Virus record (IMG/VR): IMGVR_UViG_3300031746_000055
Span: 1 to 42,321 of that record
Direction: 5' to 3' (one strand)
Length of the DNA: 42,321 bases
Origin: a virus
Part shown: in pieces, positions 9,701 to 14,631 of the stretch
How positions within the stretch are numbered: position 1 is the first letter of the stretch
Layout of the letters: the number at the start of each line of letters is the position of its first letter
Made by a program: the position numbers and the translations under genes
Notes under the pieces: model-generated
Seen by the model: only the letters and a program-made list of their open reading frames with translations
Told to the model about the DNA's origin: nothing
The model's database searches: none

Positions 9701-10005
9701 ATTCTACCATAAAGAAATATTCACAAGAAGGACGAGTGAATGAAGCAACAAAATTGCAATTAAAATATCCTGAATACAAGTTTTATTCTGGGGTTAATAG
9801 AGTATCTAAAATGCTTTCTGATTTGCGAGATTATCAGGATTTTATAATTAAATCTAATAAACCTGAACAGGAAAAAAGAGTATTGTTGCAAAAAATAGAT
9901 AAACAGATGGTTGCGGTTGCCCAAAAGGCAAATGAGGTAATTGGAAAACCTAAAATATTTGAAGGGAAGATAAAAAAATCAATTATACCGAATTTATTTG
10001 ATTAG
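6709..10005 (+). CDS. Giant ejection/internal virion protein, LPD38-like
   Basis: The 1098-residue protein ends the structural block. Its central and C-terminal part (about residues 460-950) has the pattern of the large polyvalent protein associated domain 38: 'NPIESMIKNTYRIMDIAERN', 'RTGATITPEFMVRNPIRDQW', 'FFNAGIQGTDKLVR' and 'PRWQKDLFWIFK'. A glycine/alanine-rich stretch near residues 145-210 could be membrane-active. The very ends carry short linear repeats: IADLFD at residues 4-9, IPNLF at 26-30 and IPNLFD at 1093-1098. By analogy with podoviral internal proteins it probably forms or protects a DNA conduit. No transglycosylase motif is seen. The ribosome site is weak, so coupling to the upstream gene is likely. 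Confidence 0.65.
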   Translation: MPVIADLFDKKVDISIPKTSKVPKVIPNLFKETETILPQFTGQPKTSFLQEALIKPVKTFYGGTVKASANLADTLDFYSDKIAKIIKQPETKNSIFEYLRDNWGAYGDKLQKEGISNKLVKEIYSGLGEASFEVPKLMALGPQGLVISGAAEGGKTGGVKGAVTGAVTGGLTKGILGGLNVLPTPIKLPTAFGVGAVTTPGDIEKKVAGGAVFTGLSLGKSPTMQEFKEAQKYSPLVKGFQKVLPFETREGLYQNFVNRFQSIENIVDKAKNLGAKILPGEDPALRARTYLGIGQKVKTVLEDKTYKINPDGTFTITGEGLKPILDNYDKVSLEKNRTIRDKDLIDYLIAQRTIKDLQRPKSEFTTENIVTPEQVKKAQDTIGNLGKKYGTNIVFLDQTATRLYEYQKRVLSTLVDSGNLSQQQYNDILTKNPNYVPFDRVIEGVDTAGIPVSKNRFTGARSPIKRIKGSELEIHNPIESMIKNTYRIMDIAERNTVAKGVAKLGKVLPEDISPVKVRMQPITIGKFTEGEPNVIFRPSQFKPKGNVIEYFDNGKRSYIEVTPNLYQAMTGLNETSTNILTKIMSIPAQTLRTGATITPEFMVRNPIRDQWTAFVQTKLGFKPFVDTSGAIADIMGKSEVYNDWLRSGGAYSGFVELSRPNLQKQLDILKGNSNLLSKLNIITKAQDISQLFEQATRLATYKAGIKKGLSPVEAGFGSREATVDFGRRGAKTKDINSVIAFFNAGIQGTDKLVRTAKEDPVGFVAKGIASITIPSLITYILNRNDPEYKELPRWQKDLFWIFKVKDTFVRIPKPFAYGQFFGSLPERFFEYLDTQDPKAFEGLKQSLYDSLTPASGDPTGSLMATGIKPLIENATNWSFFRQRPIVPEGKERLLPKEQYAKYTSEIAKAIGNILNYSPAKLENLVQGWFGGTGRYALEAGDIGIKGFRKFIGQPMAPKRLTELADIPLIKGFVTRPALSQSESVNQFYQNRDRITQSYSTIKKYSQEGRVNEATKLQLKYPEYKFYSGVNRVSKMLSDLRDYQDFIIKSNKPEQEKRVLLQKIDKQMVAVAQKANEVIGKPKIFEGKIKKSIIPNLFD

Positions 10006-10136
10006 AAATCTGGAGAGGCGGGTTCTGGATTGCCACCGCGATGTTTTATTATCCAATTATTATCCATATATTTTTGAAAGCCGATGGCTATTGTAAAAAC
10101 TATTATCCAAAATAATAATTTCCAACGCAATTTCAT
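10002..10136 (-). CDS. Possible 44-residue minus-strand membrane peptide
   Basis: On the complement an ATG at 10136 opens a 44-residue frame, with an N-terminal K-R-W-K charge cluster, one transmembrane segment (LLFWIIVFTIAIGF) and a hydrophilic tail ending PEPASPDF. The stop overlaps the end of the giant ejection gene. Its ribosome site is weak (AAAGAACG). It lies downstream of the minus-strand gene at 10184-10387, so the two could be one short operon. Coding status is uncertain. Confidence 0.4.
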   Translation of the reverse strand: MKLRWKLLFWIIVFTIAIGFQKYMDNNWIIKHRGGNPEPASPDF

Positions 10137-10167
10137 CGTTCTTTAAAATCACTAACTGGAGGTGTAT

Positions 10168-10332
10168 ATGAAAAATGGTTCATTTAAGATTGTGGCAGAT
10201 TCTCTGGCTCATCTAACGCTTTCTGGAAATTCTTTACGATTGACTGCAACTGGGGAGGATCAACAATCCACTGCAAAGAACGCTTTTTTACTTCTTCAGG
10301 AACATCTCCAGGCTCTTGCCAATAAAGAGTAA
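10168..10332 (+). CDS. Possible 54-residue + strand peptide, antisense to the minus-strand gene
   Basis: An ATG at 10168, 5 bases after a perfect GGAGGTG ribosome site, opens a 54-residue frame (MKNGSFKIVADSLAHL...). The composition is plausible, with a helical C-terminal half. It overlaps the minus-strand frame 10184-10387 over 149 bases, so the two are alternatives or a genuine antisense pair. The ribosome site favours this reading; the promoter favours the other. Confidence 0.4.
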   Translation: MKNGSFKIVADSLAHLTLSGNSLRLTATGEDQQSTAKNAFLLLQEHLQALANKE

Positions 10333-10387
10333 TACAATATTTGCCTGTTAATCGTTCATACCTTATTTTAAAACCGATATCAGGCAT
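10184..10387 (-). CDS. Small minus-strand protein, probably leaderless
   Basis: On the complement the frame runs from ATG at 10387 to the stop at 10184, 67 residues. The composition is protein-like (ITLYWQEPGDVPEEVKKRS, QLQSIVKNFQKALDEPEN). A TTG 36 bases upstream would extend it to 79 residues but lies inside the -35 box of the promoter at 10394-10423, so the ATG is preferred. Transcription from that promoter would begin at about the ATG itself, giving a leaderless message. It is the longest supported minus-strand gene. No family recognised. Confidence 0.5.
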   Translation of the reverse strand: MPDIGFKIRYERLTGKYCITLYWQEPGDVPEEVKKRSLQWIVDPPQLQSIVKNFQKALDEPENLPQS

Positions 10388-10393
10388 CCCATA

Positions 10394-10423
10394 ATTATAA
10401 CCATATTTTTCTTTACTTGTCAA
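10394..10423 (-). promoter_or_regulatory. Consensus sigma70-type promoter on the minus strand
   Basis: Read on the complement, TTGACA (10423-10418) and TATAAT (10399-10394) are separated by 18 bases. Both boxes match consensus perfectly. It points into the minus-strand gene at 10184-10387 and away from the VRR-NUC gene at 10431. Confidence 0.7.
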
Positions 10424-10430
10424 GTCTAAA

Positions 10431-10790
10431 ATGCGCCACTTTAACCCACAATGGCTTAACCGCCCCCGTAAGAAAAATAACCCTGAAACCCATTTACGCA
10501 GGCAGGCCTTAATTTACCTGCGCCTCAAAGGGCATTTCGCAGGCAAGATCAATGTTATCGGAACGCCCACAGGTAGAGGTGGATTTATTGCCTCGCCTGA
10601 TTTAATGCGCGGTCTACCTGATATATTTTCTTTTTCACCGGATAAAATAATGTATGCTTGGGAATTGAAGATAGGAAAAAATCCGCAATCAGAATATCAA
10701 AAAACTTTCCAACGATATTTCCATAACCCACCCGCAAGACAATATTTTGTTATTTATTCTTTAGAGGAACTCCAAGAAATAATAAAATAA
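10431..10790 (+). CDS. VRR-NUC-type nuclease
   Basis: The 119-residue protein fits the stand-alone VRR-NUC fold of the PD-(D/E)XK superfamily. It has a G-T-P-T-G-R-G-G-F segment, then L-P-D-I-F with the catalytic Asp near residue 64, then W-E-L-K-I-G as the (D/E)XK motif, then 'QSEYQKTFQRYF', the usual Q-x-x-x-x helix. Such phage nucleases are thought to cut branched DNA during replication or packaging. There is no clear ribosome site before the ATG, and it starts eight bases from the divergent minus-strand promoter. Confidence 0.8.
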   Translation: MRHFNPQWLNRPRKKNNPETHLRRQALIYLRLKGHFAGKINVIGTPTGRGGFIASPDLMRGLPDIFSFSPDKIMYAWELKIGKNPQSEYQKTFQRYFHNPPARQYFVIYSLEELQEIIK

Positions 10791-10840
10791 TCCAGTTAGA
10801 TTTCTCCACTTCTTGCGTCTATTATGGTAGGAGGTGAGAG

Positions 10841-10987
10841 ATGGCTAAAATACCCAAAAAATTGAAGGTCGAGACTAAACAGATTATTAGATGGCAATTA
10901 TTTTTAAGGGAATGCGGACTTAAAAAGTATGTCCTCAAAATTCAGCATTTGAAACAACTTTTACAGGCAATTAAATTCCAAGGGTAA
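10841..10987 (+). CDS. Small basic protein, 48 residues
   Basis: An ATG with a strong AGGAGGTGAG ribosome site opens a 48-residue, lysine-rich, helical product (MAKIPKKLKVETKQIIRWQL...). A small nucleic-acid-binding protein is possible but not shown. It is followed by a hairpin and the promoter region at 11032. Confidence 0.5.
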   Translation: MAKIPKKLKVETKQIIRWQLFLRECGLKKYVLKIQHLKQLLQAIKFQG

Positions 10988-11001
10988 ATTATTTTTAATT
11001 T

Positions 11002-11016
11002 CTCGTCGCTGACGAG
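11002..11016 (+). terminator. Short perfect hairpin between two transcription units
   Basis: CTCGTC-GCT-GACGAG is a perfect 6-bp stem with a 3-base loop, followed by GGGTAAAAATTTT rather than a clean T tract. It may be a weak terminator for the upstream unit or an operator just ahead of the -35 box at 11032. Confidence 0.4.
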
Positions 11017-11031
11017 GGGTAAAAATTTTGC

Positions 11032-11059
11032 TTGACAATCATTGTTAATGTGGTATATT
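11032..11059 (+). promoter_or_regulatory. Extended -10 promoter of the early region
   Basis: TTGACA at 11032-11037 and TATATT at 11054-11059 are spaced by 16 bases, and the -10 box is preceded by TGG, the extended -10 form. The predicted start is near 11066. It would transcribe the small-gene block from 11174 onward. Confidence 0.65.
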
Positions 11060-11079
11060 TAATTAGTAATCATTGTTAA
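11037..11079 (+). promoter_or_regulatory. Paired operator-like repeats around the -10 box
   Basis: The 12-mer AATCATTGTTAA occurs at 11037-11048 and again at 11068-11079, 31 bases apart, about three helical turns, so both face the same side of the DNA. The first lies within an imperfect palindrome (ACAAT-C-ATTGT, 11035-11045). They flank the -10 box and probably bind a repressor; the ribbon-helix-helix protein at 11755 and the helix-turn-helix protein at 12032 are candidates. Confidence 0.55.
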
Positions 11080-11080
11080 A

Positions 11081-11092
11081 GCTCTTTGATAA
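11081..11092 (+). promoter_or_regulatory. boxA-like element in the leader RNA
   Basis: GCTCTTTGATAA, about 15 bases into the predicted transcript, resembles boxA antitermination elements of rRNA leaders and lambdoid nut sites (GYTCTTTRANA type). A related sequence, GTTCTTTGAGAG, lies at 12255-12266 behind a second promoter. Confidence 0.4.
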
Positions 11093-11173
11093 TCTAAGGC
11101 ACAGCGTCCCAGGAATAAGCGGGGATTAAAAACTCGTAAGAGGCGGCTGTATAAGGTTGCAAAGGAGAAGAAA

Positions 11174-11410
11174 ATGGAAATGATAGGTAATAGTTTAAGC
11201 AGGGAATCAGAAAGAGAGTATTATGAGAAAACTCTTCCTAAGCAATATAAAGAATTAGTATTTAAATGTAGAGGGTTGCAAGACCAGCTCCACCGTAGAA
11301 ATGCCCTGATTAAGAAGTTAAGGGCGAATTACAACCGAGTAATAAATAGTCTCAGTACCGAACAACTTAACAAAATTTTTAATTTAAACAAAAAGGAGCC
11401 ACTTAAATGA
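11174..11410 (+). CDS. Small helical protein, first gene of the early transcript
   Basis: The 78-residue product is charged and largely helical (EREYYEKTLPKQYKELVFKCRGLQDQLHRRNALIKKLRANY), suggesting a short coiled coil. An AAAGGAGAAG ribosome site precedes the ATG, after a leader of about 100 bases that can form paired elements. No family recognised. As the first gene after the operator-controlled promoter it may be a regulator or host-takeover protein. Confidence 0.6.
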   Translation: MEMIGNSLSRESEREYYEKTLPKQYKELVFKCRGLQDQLHRRNALIKKLRANYNRVINSLSTEQLNKIFNLNKKEPLK

Positions 11411-11499
11411 AGATACAGTTTATCCTGTCAGTTCTGGGATTTACTTTTATTGGAATTGGCTGGATTATGATGTTAGTTAGTTTTCTATATCACCACTAA
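11407..11499 (+). CDS. 30-residue membrane peptide
   Basis: An ATG overlapping the stop of the preceding gene opens a 30-residue frame that is almost entirely one transmembrane segment (FILSVLGFTFIGIGWIMMLV), ending SFLYHH. A GGAGCC ribosome site lies upstream. Two similar micro-membrane genes are at 19435 and 21400. Confidence 0.5.
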   Translation: MKIQFILSVLGFTFIGIGWIMMLVSFLYHH

Positions 11500-11578
11500 C
11501 CGCTAACCGCACAGAGCCTATGCTCTACAAACGCAACCTTACCTTAGATTGTCTTGTCTTTATAAATAAGAGGTAATT

Positions 11579-11755
11579 ATGCCACGGCAAAAACAAGGTA
11601 AATATATTAAATGTTTAAATTGCGGTAATCCTGTTTATGTACCACCGAGTTATGAAGGAAAACGCAATTTTTTCTGCAAGCGCAAATGCTATTCTGAATT
11701 TATAAAAAAGAGAAGAAAAAATCATTTACAGGGTCAGGAAGGGAGAAATAAATAA
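11579..11755 (+). CDS. 58-residue zinc-ribbon protein
   Basis: The small basic protein has C-L-N-C near residue 13 and C-K-R-K-C near residue 36, a four-cysteine zinc site, followed by a lysine/arginine-rich tail. This pattern is typical of small phage nucleic-acid-binding proteins. An AGAGGTAAT ribosome site precedes the ATG, and its stop overlaps the next start (TAATG). Confidence 0.65.
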   Translation: MPRQKQGKYIKCLNCGNPVYVPPSYEGKRNFFCKRKCYSEFIKKRRKNHLQGQEGRNK

Positions 11756-12030
11756 TGGTTTCAAGATATGACAATTTAGATCGCGATACTACTAAATGGG
11801 AACTTATACAGATTAGAGTAAGTCCTGATTTAAAAGACCGGATTAAGGTTGCCGCCAAGTTAAACGATACGGATGTTTCAGAACTGACAAGGGCGTTCTG
11901 GAAGGCATGGTTAGTGTCTGAACAGCAGGATCCGCAACCTGCGCCATTATTTAACCGTTTTGATTGGGCTTTGGATAGGGTAAGGAAGTTTTTTAGGCCG
12001 GAGAAGCAATATCATTTTTCACGCAATTAA
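11755..12030 (+). CDS. Ribbon-helix-helix type DNA-binding protein
   Basis: The 91-residue protein contains an N-terminal strand and two helices with the pattern Q-I-R-V-S-P-D-L-K-D-R-I-K-V-A-A ... D-V-S-E-L-T-R-A-F-W (about residues 19-55), characteristic of CopG/Arc-like RHH regulators. The tail is basic. It is a candidate repressor for the repeated operators at 11037-11079, by proximity only. Confidence 0.65.
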   Translation: MVSRYDNLDRDTTKWELIQIRVSPDLKDRIKVAAKLNDTDVSELTRAFWKAWLVSEQQDPQPAPLFNRFDWALDRVRKFFRPEKQYHFSRN

Positions 12031-12031
12031 A

Positions 12032-12223
12032 ATGGACAGAGAACTTGAAGAATGGTATAAATTGCATCAATTCCATTTTTATAGTGGCAGTTATGAGACT
12101 AAAGATTTGGCGCGATTTTTAGGTGTTTCTACAAGGACAATACAACGGTGGCTCAAGAATCAAGGAACGCCCAATAAAATCCAGTTATCCAAGATTAAAA
12201 AGTACCTGGAAAATAATGCTTGA
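12032..12223 (+). CDS. Small helix-turn-helix protein
   Basis: The 63-residue product contains a clear HTH: T-K-D-L-A-R-F-L-G-V-S-T-R-T-I-Q-R-W-L at about residues 23-41, as in excisionase/MerR-like or Cro-like small regulators. It starts one base after the preceding stop without a clear ribosome site, so translational coupling is likely. Its stop lies a few bases before the -35 box of the promoter at 12220. Confidence 0.75.
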   Translation: MDRELEEWYKLHQFHFYSGSYETKDLARFLGVSTRTIQRWLKNQGTPNKIQLSKIKKYLENNA

Positions 12224-12248
12224 CAACGACAATTTTTCTCTTTATAAT
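12220..12248 (+). promoter_or_regulatory. Perfect consensus sigma70-type promoter
   Basis: TTGACA at 12220-12225 and TATAAT at 12243-12248 are separated by exactly 17 bases. The predicted start is about 12255, and the first transcribed bases (12255-12266) read GTTCTTTGAGAG, a boxA-like sequence. The RNA then runs into two terminator hairpins before any gene. Confidence 0.85.
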
Positions 12249-12282
12249 AAAGTCGTTCTTTGAGAGATAGATAAATACCTAT

Positions 12283-12304
12283 AAACCGATAAGTTCGGTT
12301 TTTT
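12283..12304 (+). terminator. Rho-independent terminator A
   Basis: AAACCGA (12283-12289) pairs with TCGGTTT (12295-12301) around a TAAGT loop and is followed by T residues through 12304. It lies about 30-50 bases after the predicted start of transcription. Confidence 0.7.
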
Positions 12305-12383
12305 AATACCGCCGTTCGTCGCACCTAGGGGTATAATGGTTCAGGAGTTAGCAGGATAATGTAATATCTCGGTTATAGACGAG

Positions 12384-12432
12384 AAAGCCGAACTTGATAA
12401 TGAGAAATCATTACAAAGGTTCGGCTTTTTTA
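12384..12432 (+). terminator. Rho-independent terminator B with nested GAAA hairpin
   Basis: A 10-bp stem AAAGCCGAAC (12384-12393) / GTTCGGCTTT (12419-12428) is followed by more T residues. Its loop holds a second perfect hairpin, TAATGA-GAAA-TCATTA (12398-12413). Strong terminator geometry. Confidence 0.8.
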
Positions 12433-12488
12433 TTGGTTTTATCAAAGAATTGTAATGGAAAAGGCATAATGATATTACGAGGTTAAAT

Positions 12489-12920
12489 ATGGAAAAACAA
12501 GCATTCACAAGTAGGCGAGATTTTTTATTTAATAAACCTACCCCAGAATGCCAAAAGCGTGAGCTGAGGCCGCCTAAAGGACAAAATCTCGCAGGTGTGA
12601 ATGATTCTGGGGTTTCTTATTCTAAATACCGGCTAAATGCTATCAGGAATTATATGTATATTTATATTGCTTGGTGTATTACTCATCCAAATAATCCCAA
12701 GAAATTTAGAGAGATCCGTTGTGAAAAATGTGGAATCTATGAGGGATTAGAATTACATCATACAAAATATGCTCCTAAACAAATGGTAACAATTGAAGAT
12801 ATAAAAATTCTTTGTAATAAGTGCCATCGCAATGCAAGGAAATCTTTATCAATGTTAAGAACTATTTTTAAAAACGGAAAACGATATTGTATAGCAAGAA
12901 ATTTTAAATTTGAATATTAG
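12489..12920 (+). CDS. HNH endonuclease-like protein
   Basis: The 143-residue protein has an HNH nuclease signature in its C-terminal half: C-E-K-C, then L-E-L-H-H-T-K-Y, then L-C-N-K-C-H-R-N, giving the zinc pairs and the catalytic His. It is probably a free-standing homing-type or accessory nuclease. The first ~55 residues have low-complexity composition and their DNA holds a 10-bp perfect inverted repeat (12540-12549/12604-12613). The true start may therefore be a later ATG such as 12655. Confidence 0.7.
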   Translation: MEKQAFTSRRDFLFNKPTPECQKRELRPPKGQNLAGVNDSGVSYSKYRLNAIRNYMYIYIAWCITHPNNPKKFREIRCEKCGIYEGLELHHTKYAPKQMVTIEDIKILCNKCHRNARKSLSMLRTIFKNGKRYCIARNFKFEY

Positions 12921-12929
12921 GAGACCCCC

Positions 12930-13448
12930 ATGAAACTCTATATAGATTTCATCGAGCCCAAATCCCCCTTGCCGAAATTTCTCCCGTTTTTCTTCGGTGT
13001 ATTAGTAATGTTAACGATTATCTTAATGGTTACGATGGCAAGGGCGACCGAGCCTTTATTTATCGCACAATCCCAAATCGGTTTAGGTGAGTTAGGCGCT
13101 AATAATCAAGGGCAATATGTTAAAGAATATCTTAATGGACAAGAAAACTTACCTTGGTGCGCAGGATTTATCTCTTATTGTTTTAAGAAAGCAAATTATC
13201 ATTTGCCTTATTTATTAAGGGCAAAAAGTTATCTTAAAATCGGCACAAAAGTTACCAACCCAAAGGCAGGAGATTTGATTATATTCTCTCGGAAAAACGG
13301 AGGGCATATCGCAATTATAGAAAAGGTTACCAAAGATACCATTATCACCATAGAAGGAAATTTGGGCGAGTATCCTTCCAAAGTTAAACGAGTAATCTAC
13401 AAAAGAAATCATATTAAAAACTTATTAGCATTTGTGAGGATAAAATGA
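12930..13448 (+). CDS. CHAP-type endolysin with N-terminal membrane segment
   Basis: The 172-residue protein is a cell-wall hydrolase of the CHAP/amidase kind. Catalytic Cys77 lies in L-P-W-C-A-G-F-I-S-Y-C, His126 in G-G-H-I-A-I-I-E, and an E-G-N-L-G follows near residue 142. Residues about 17-37 are a hydrophobic segment ending A-R-A, either a cleavable signal or a signal-arrest-release anchor, so export would be independent of a holin. An AGGAGACC ribosome site precedes the ATG. It is encoded far from the other lysis-type genes at 40909-42321. Confidence 0.8.
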   Translation: MKLYIDFIEPKSPLPKFLPFFFGVLVMLTIILMVTMARATEPLFIAQSQIGLGELGANNQGQYVKEYLNGQENLPWCAGFISYCFKKANYHLPYLLRAKSYLKIGTKVTNPKAGDLIIFSRKNGGHIAIIEKVTKDTIITIEGNLGEYPSKVKRVIYKRNHIKNLLAFVRIK

Positions 13449-13564
13449 AAAAAAGAAATACCTGTAAAGAGAGAACAAGTGAGAAATGGTGCGTATGTGG
13501 TTTTAAGAAGCATAGCAAGAACCACGAACAAGGTGAACATCATCAACGGAGTTTAAAGAAATGA
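13445..13564 (+). CDS. 39-residue basic protein with C-x-C
   Basis: An ATG overlapping the endolysin stop opens a 39-residue frame (MKKRNTCKERTSEKWCVCGF...) with Cys residues near 7, 16 and 18 and a histidine-rich tail (HSKNHEQGEHHQ), suggesting metal binding. Its stop overlaps the next start (ATGA). Function unknown. Confidence 0.5.
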   Translation: MKKRNTCKERTSEKWCVCGFKKHSKNHEQGEHHQRSLKK

Positions 13565-13719
13565 CCTTCAAACTTCTCTCCAAGAAACCAAGTCGAATGA
13601 AGGACAAAGTAGCCGAGAGATTTAAGAGGATACAAGAAGATAGGCGCGAACAACAAAGATTGCGGCATAGCCCAGAGTATCAACCGGAACAGGATGGGTT
13701 TATATCGGACAAAACCTAA
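13561..13719 (+). CDS. 52-residue charged protein
   Basis: This short frame is coupled to the preceding one by ATGA overlap. The product is basic and helical (KDKVAERFKRIQEDRREQQRLR). It is followed 12 bases later by the recT-like gene. Not recognised. Confidence 0.5.
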   Translation: MTFKLLSKKPSRMKDKVAERFKRIQEDRREQQRLRHSPEYQPEQDGFISDKT

Positions 13720-13731
13720 AAGGAGGATGAG

Positions 13732-14631
13732 ATGGTAGAAGAAAAAAAAGAAGTGGCAAAAAAAGACGATATAAGAAGTTTGATTGCTTCCCCAGAAGCC
13801 AAGAAACAGTTTGCTTTAGCATTGCCAAAGCACTTAAAGCCAGATAGGTTTATCAGGATTGCTATAACTGCAATAAATAAAAACCCGAAATTATTGCAAT
13901 GCACAAAAGCAAGTTTAATTTCTTGTCTTATGGATTTATCGCAATTAGGACTTGAACCAGATGGTCGGAAGGCACATCTTATTCCTTATGCTGATAAATG
14001 CACTCTTATTATTGACTATAAAGGTCTTGTTGATTTAGCACGCCGGAGTGGAGAGATAGCCGATATACACGCTGATATAGTTTATGATAATGACGAGTTT
14101 GAATATTCTTTCGGCACAGAGGGTAAATTAATCCATAAGCCAAGTCTTAAAAGCCGTGGCCTTGCAAAAGCGGCCTATTCTTTTGTCCGGCTAAAAGACG
14201 GTTCTTTCAGCTATGAAGTAATGAATATTGAGGAAATAGAAGTAATCCATAAGCGTTCAAAAGCAGGAACTTCTGGCCCCTGGATTACCGATTGGGCCGA
14301 GATGGCCAAAAAAACAGTATTCCGCAGACATTCAAAATGGTTGCCAGTATCGGCAGAATTTCAGATGGCAACTGAAAAAGATTATGATGTGCCTATTGAC
14401 ATTAAGGCTGATCCATTTGAAGAAACAAGTATTAAGCCAGAGGTTGAAATGCCGCAAGAGAAAAAAACCGAAGAAAAAAAGACCGAAGAAGATAAACCAC
14501 CGGAAATCAAAGAAATGCTTTGCCCAGGTTGTGATCAAATTATCACAAAGGCAGAGGAAGAATACTCTATGAAGAAGTTTAATAAAAAACTCTGCCGGAG
14601 TTGTCAACGCGAGGAAGGTAAGCGTGAATAA
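13732..14631 (+). CDS. recT: RecT-family single-strand annealing protein with C-terminal zinc finger
   Basis: The 299-residue protein matches the RecT annealase family. It has LQCTKASLISCLMDLSQLGLEPD, then 'AHLIPYADKCTLIIDYKGLVDLARRSG', the most conserved core, then 'GPWITDWAEMAKKTVFRRHSKWLP'. Residues about 235-260 are an E/K-rich linker, and the C-terminus carries C-P-G-C ... C-R-S-C, a four-cysteine zinc site not usual in RecT. It would anneal ssDNA in recombination-dependent replication with the nuclease and SSB downstream. A strong AAAGGAGGATGAG ribosome site precedes the ATG. Confidence 0.9.
   Translation: MVEEKKEVAKKDDIRSLIASPEAKKQFALALPKHLKPDRFIRIAITAINKNPKLLQCTKASLISCLMDLSQLGLEPDGRKAHLIPYADKCTLIIDYKGLVDLARRSGEIADIHADIVYDNDEFEYSFGTEGKLIHKPSLKSRGLAKAAYSFVRLKDGSFSYEVMNIEEIEVIHKRSKAGTSGPWITDWAEMAKKTVFRRHSKWLPVSAEFQMATEKDYDVPIDIKADPFEETSIKPEVEMPQEKKTEEKKTEEDKPPEIKEMLCPGCDQIITKAEEEYSMKKFNKKLCRSCQREEGKRE

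Larger units (their letters stand above)
12255..12435 (+). ncRNA. Structured non-coding leader or small RNA with two alternative terminators
   Basis: No convincing gene lies between the promoter at 12220 and the HNH gene at 12489. The predicted RNA holds, in order, a boxA-like element, hairpin A (12283-12301) with a T tract, a small TCTCG/CGAGA hairpin (12367-12384) and hairpin B (12384-12428) with a T tract. The 3' arm of A (AAGTTCGG, 12291-12298) is perfectly complementary to the 5' arm of B (CCGAACTT, 12388-12395), so the structures could exclude one another. This could be an attenuator for the HNH and lysin genes or an abundant small RNA. Confidence 0.55.

Noticed and set aside
12332-12337. 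Second TATAAT box in the 12220-12435 RNA
   Set aside because: No -35 element at the proper distance; it lies within the predicted transcript.
12540-12613. Possible tRNA or HEARO/IscB guide RNA
   Set aside because: The 7-bp end stem is tRNA-like but the T arm is missing. The neighbouring HNH protein is only 143 residues and has no RuvC motifs, so IscB-type biology is not supported.
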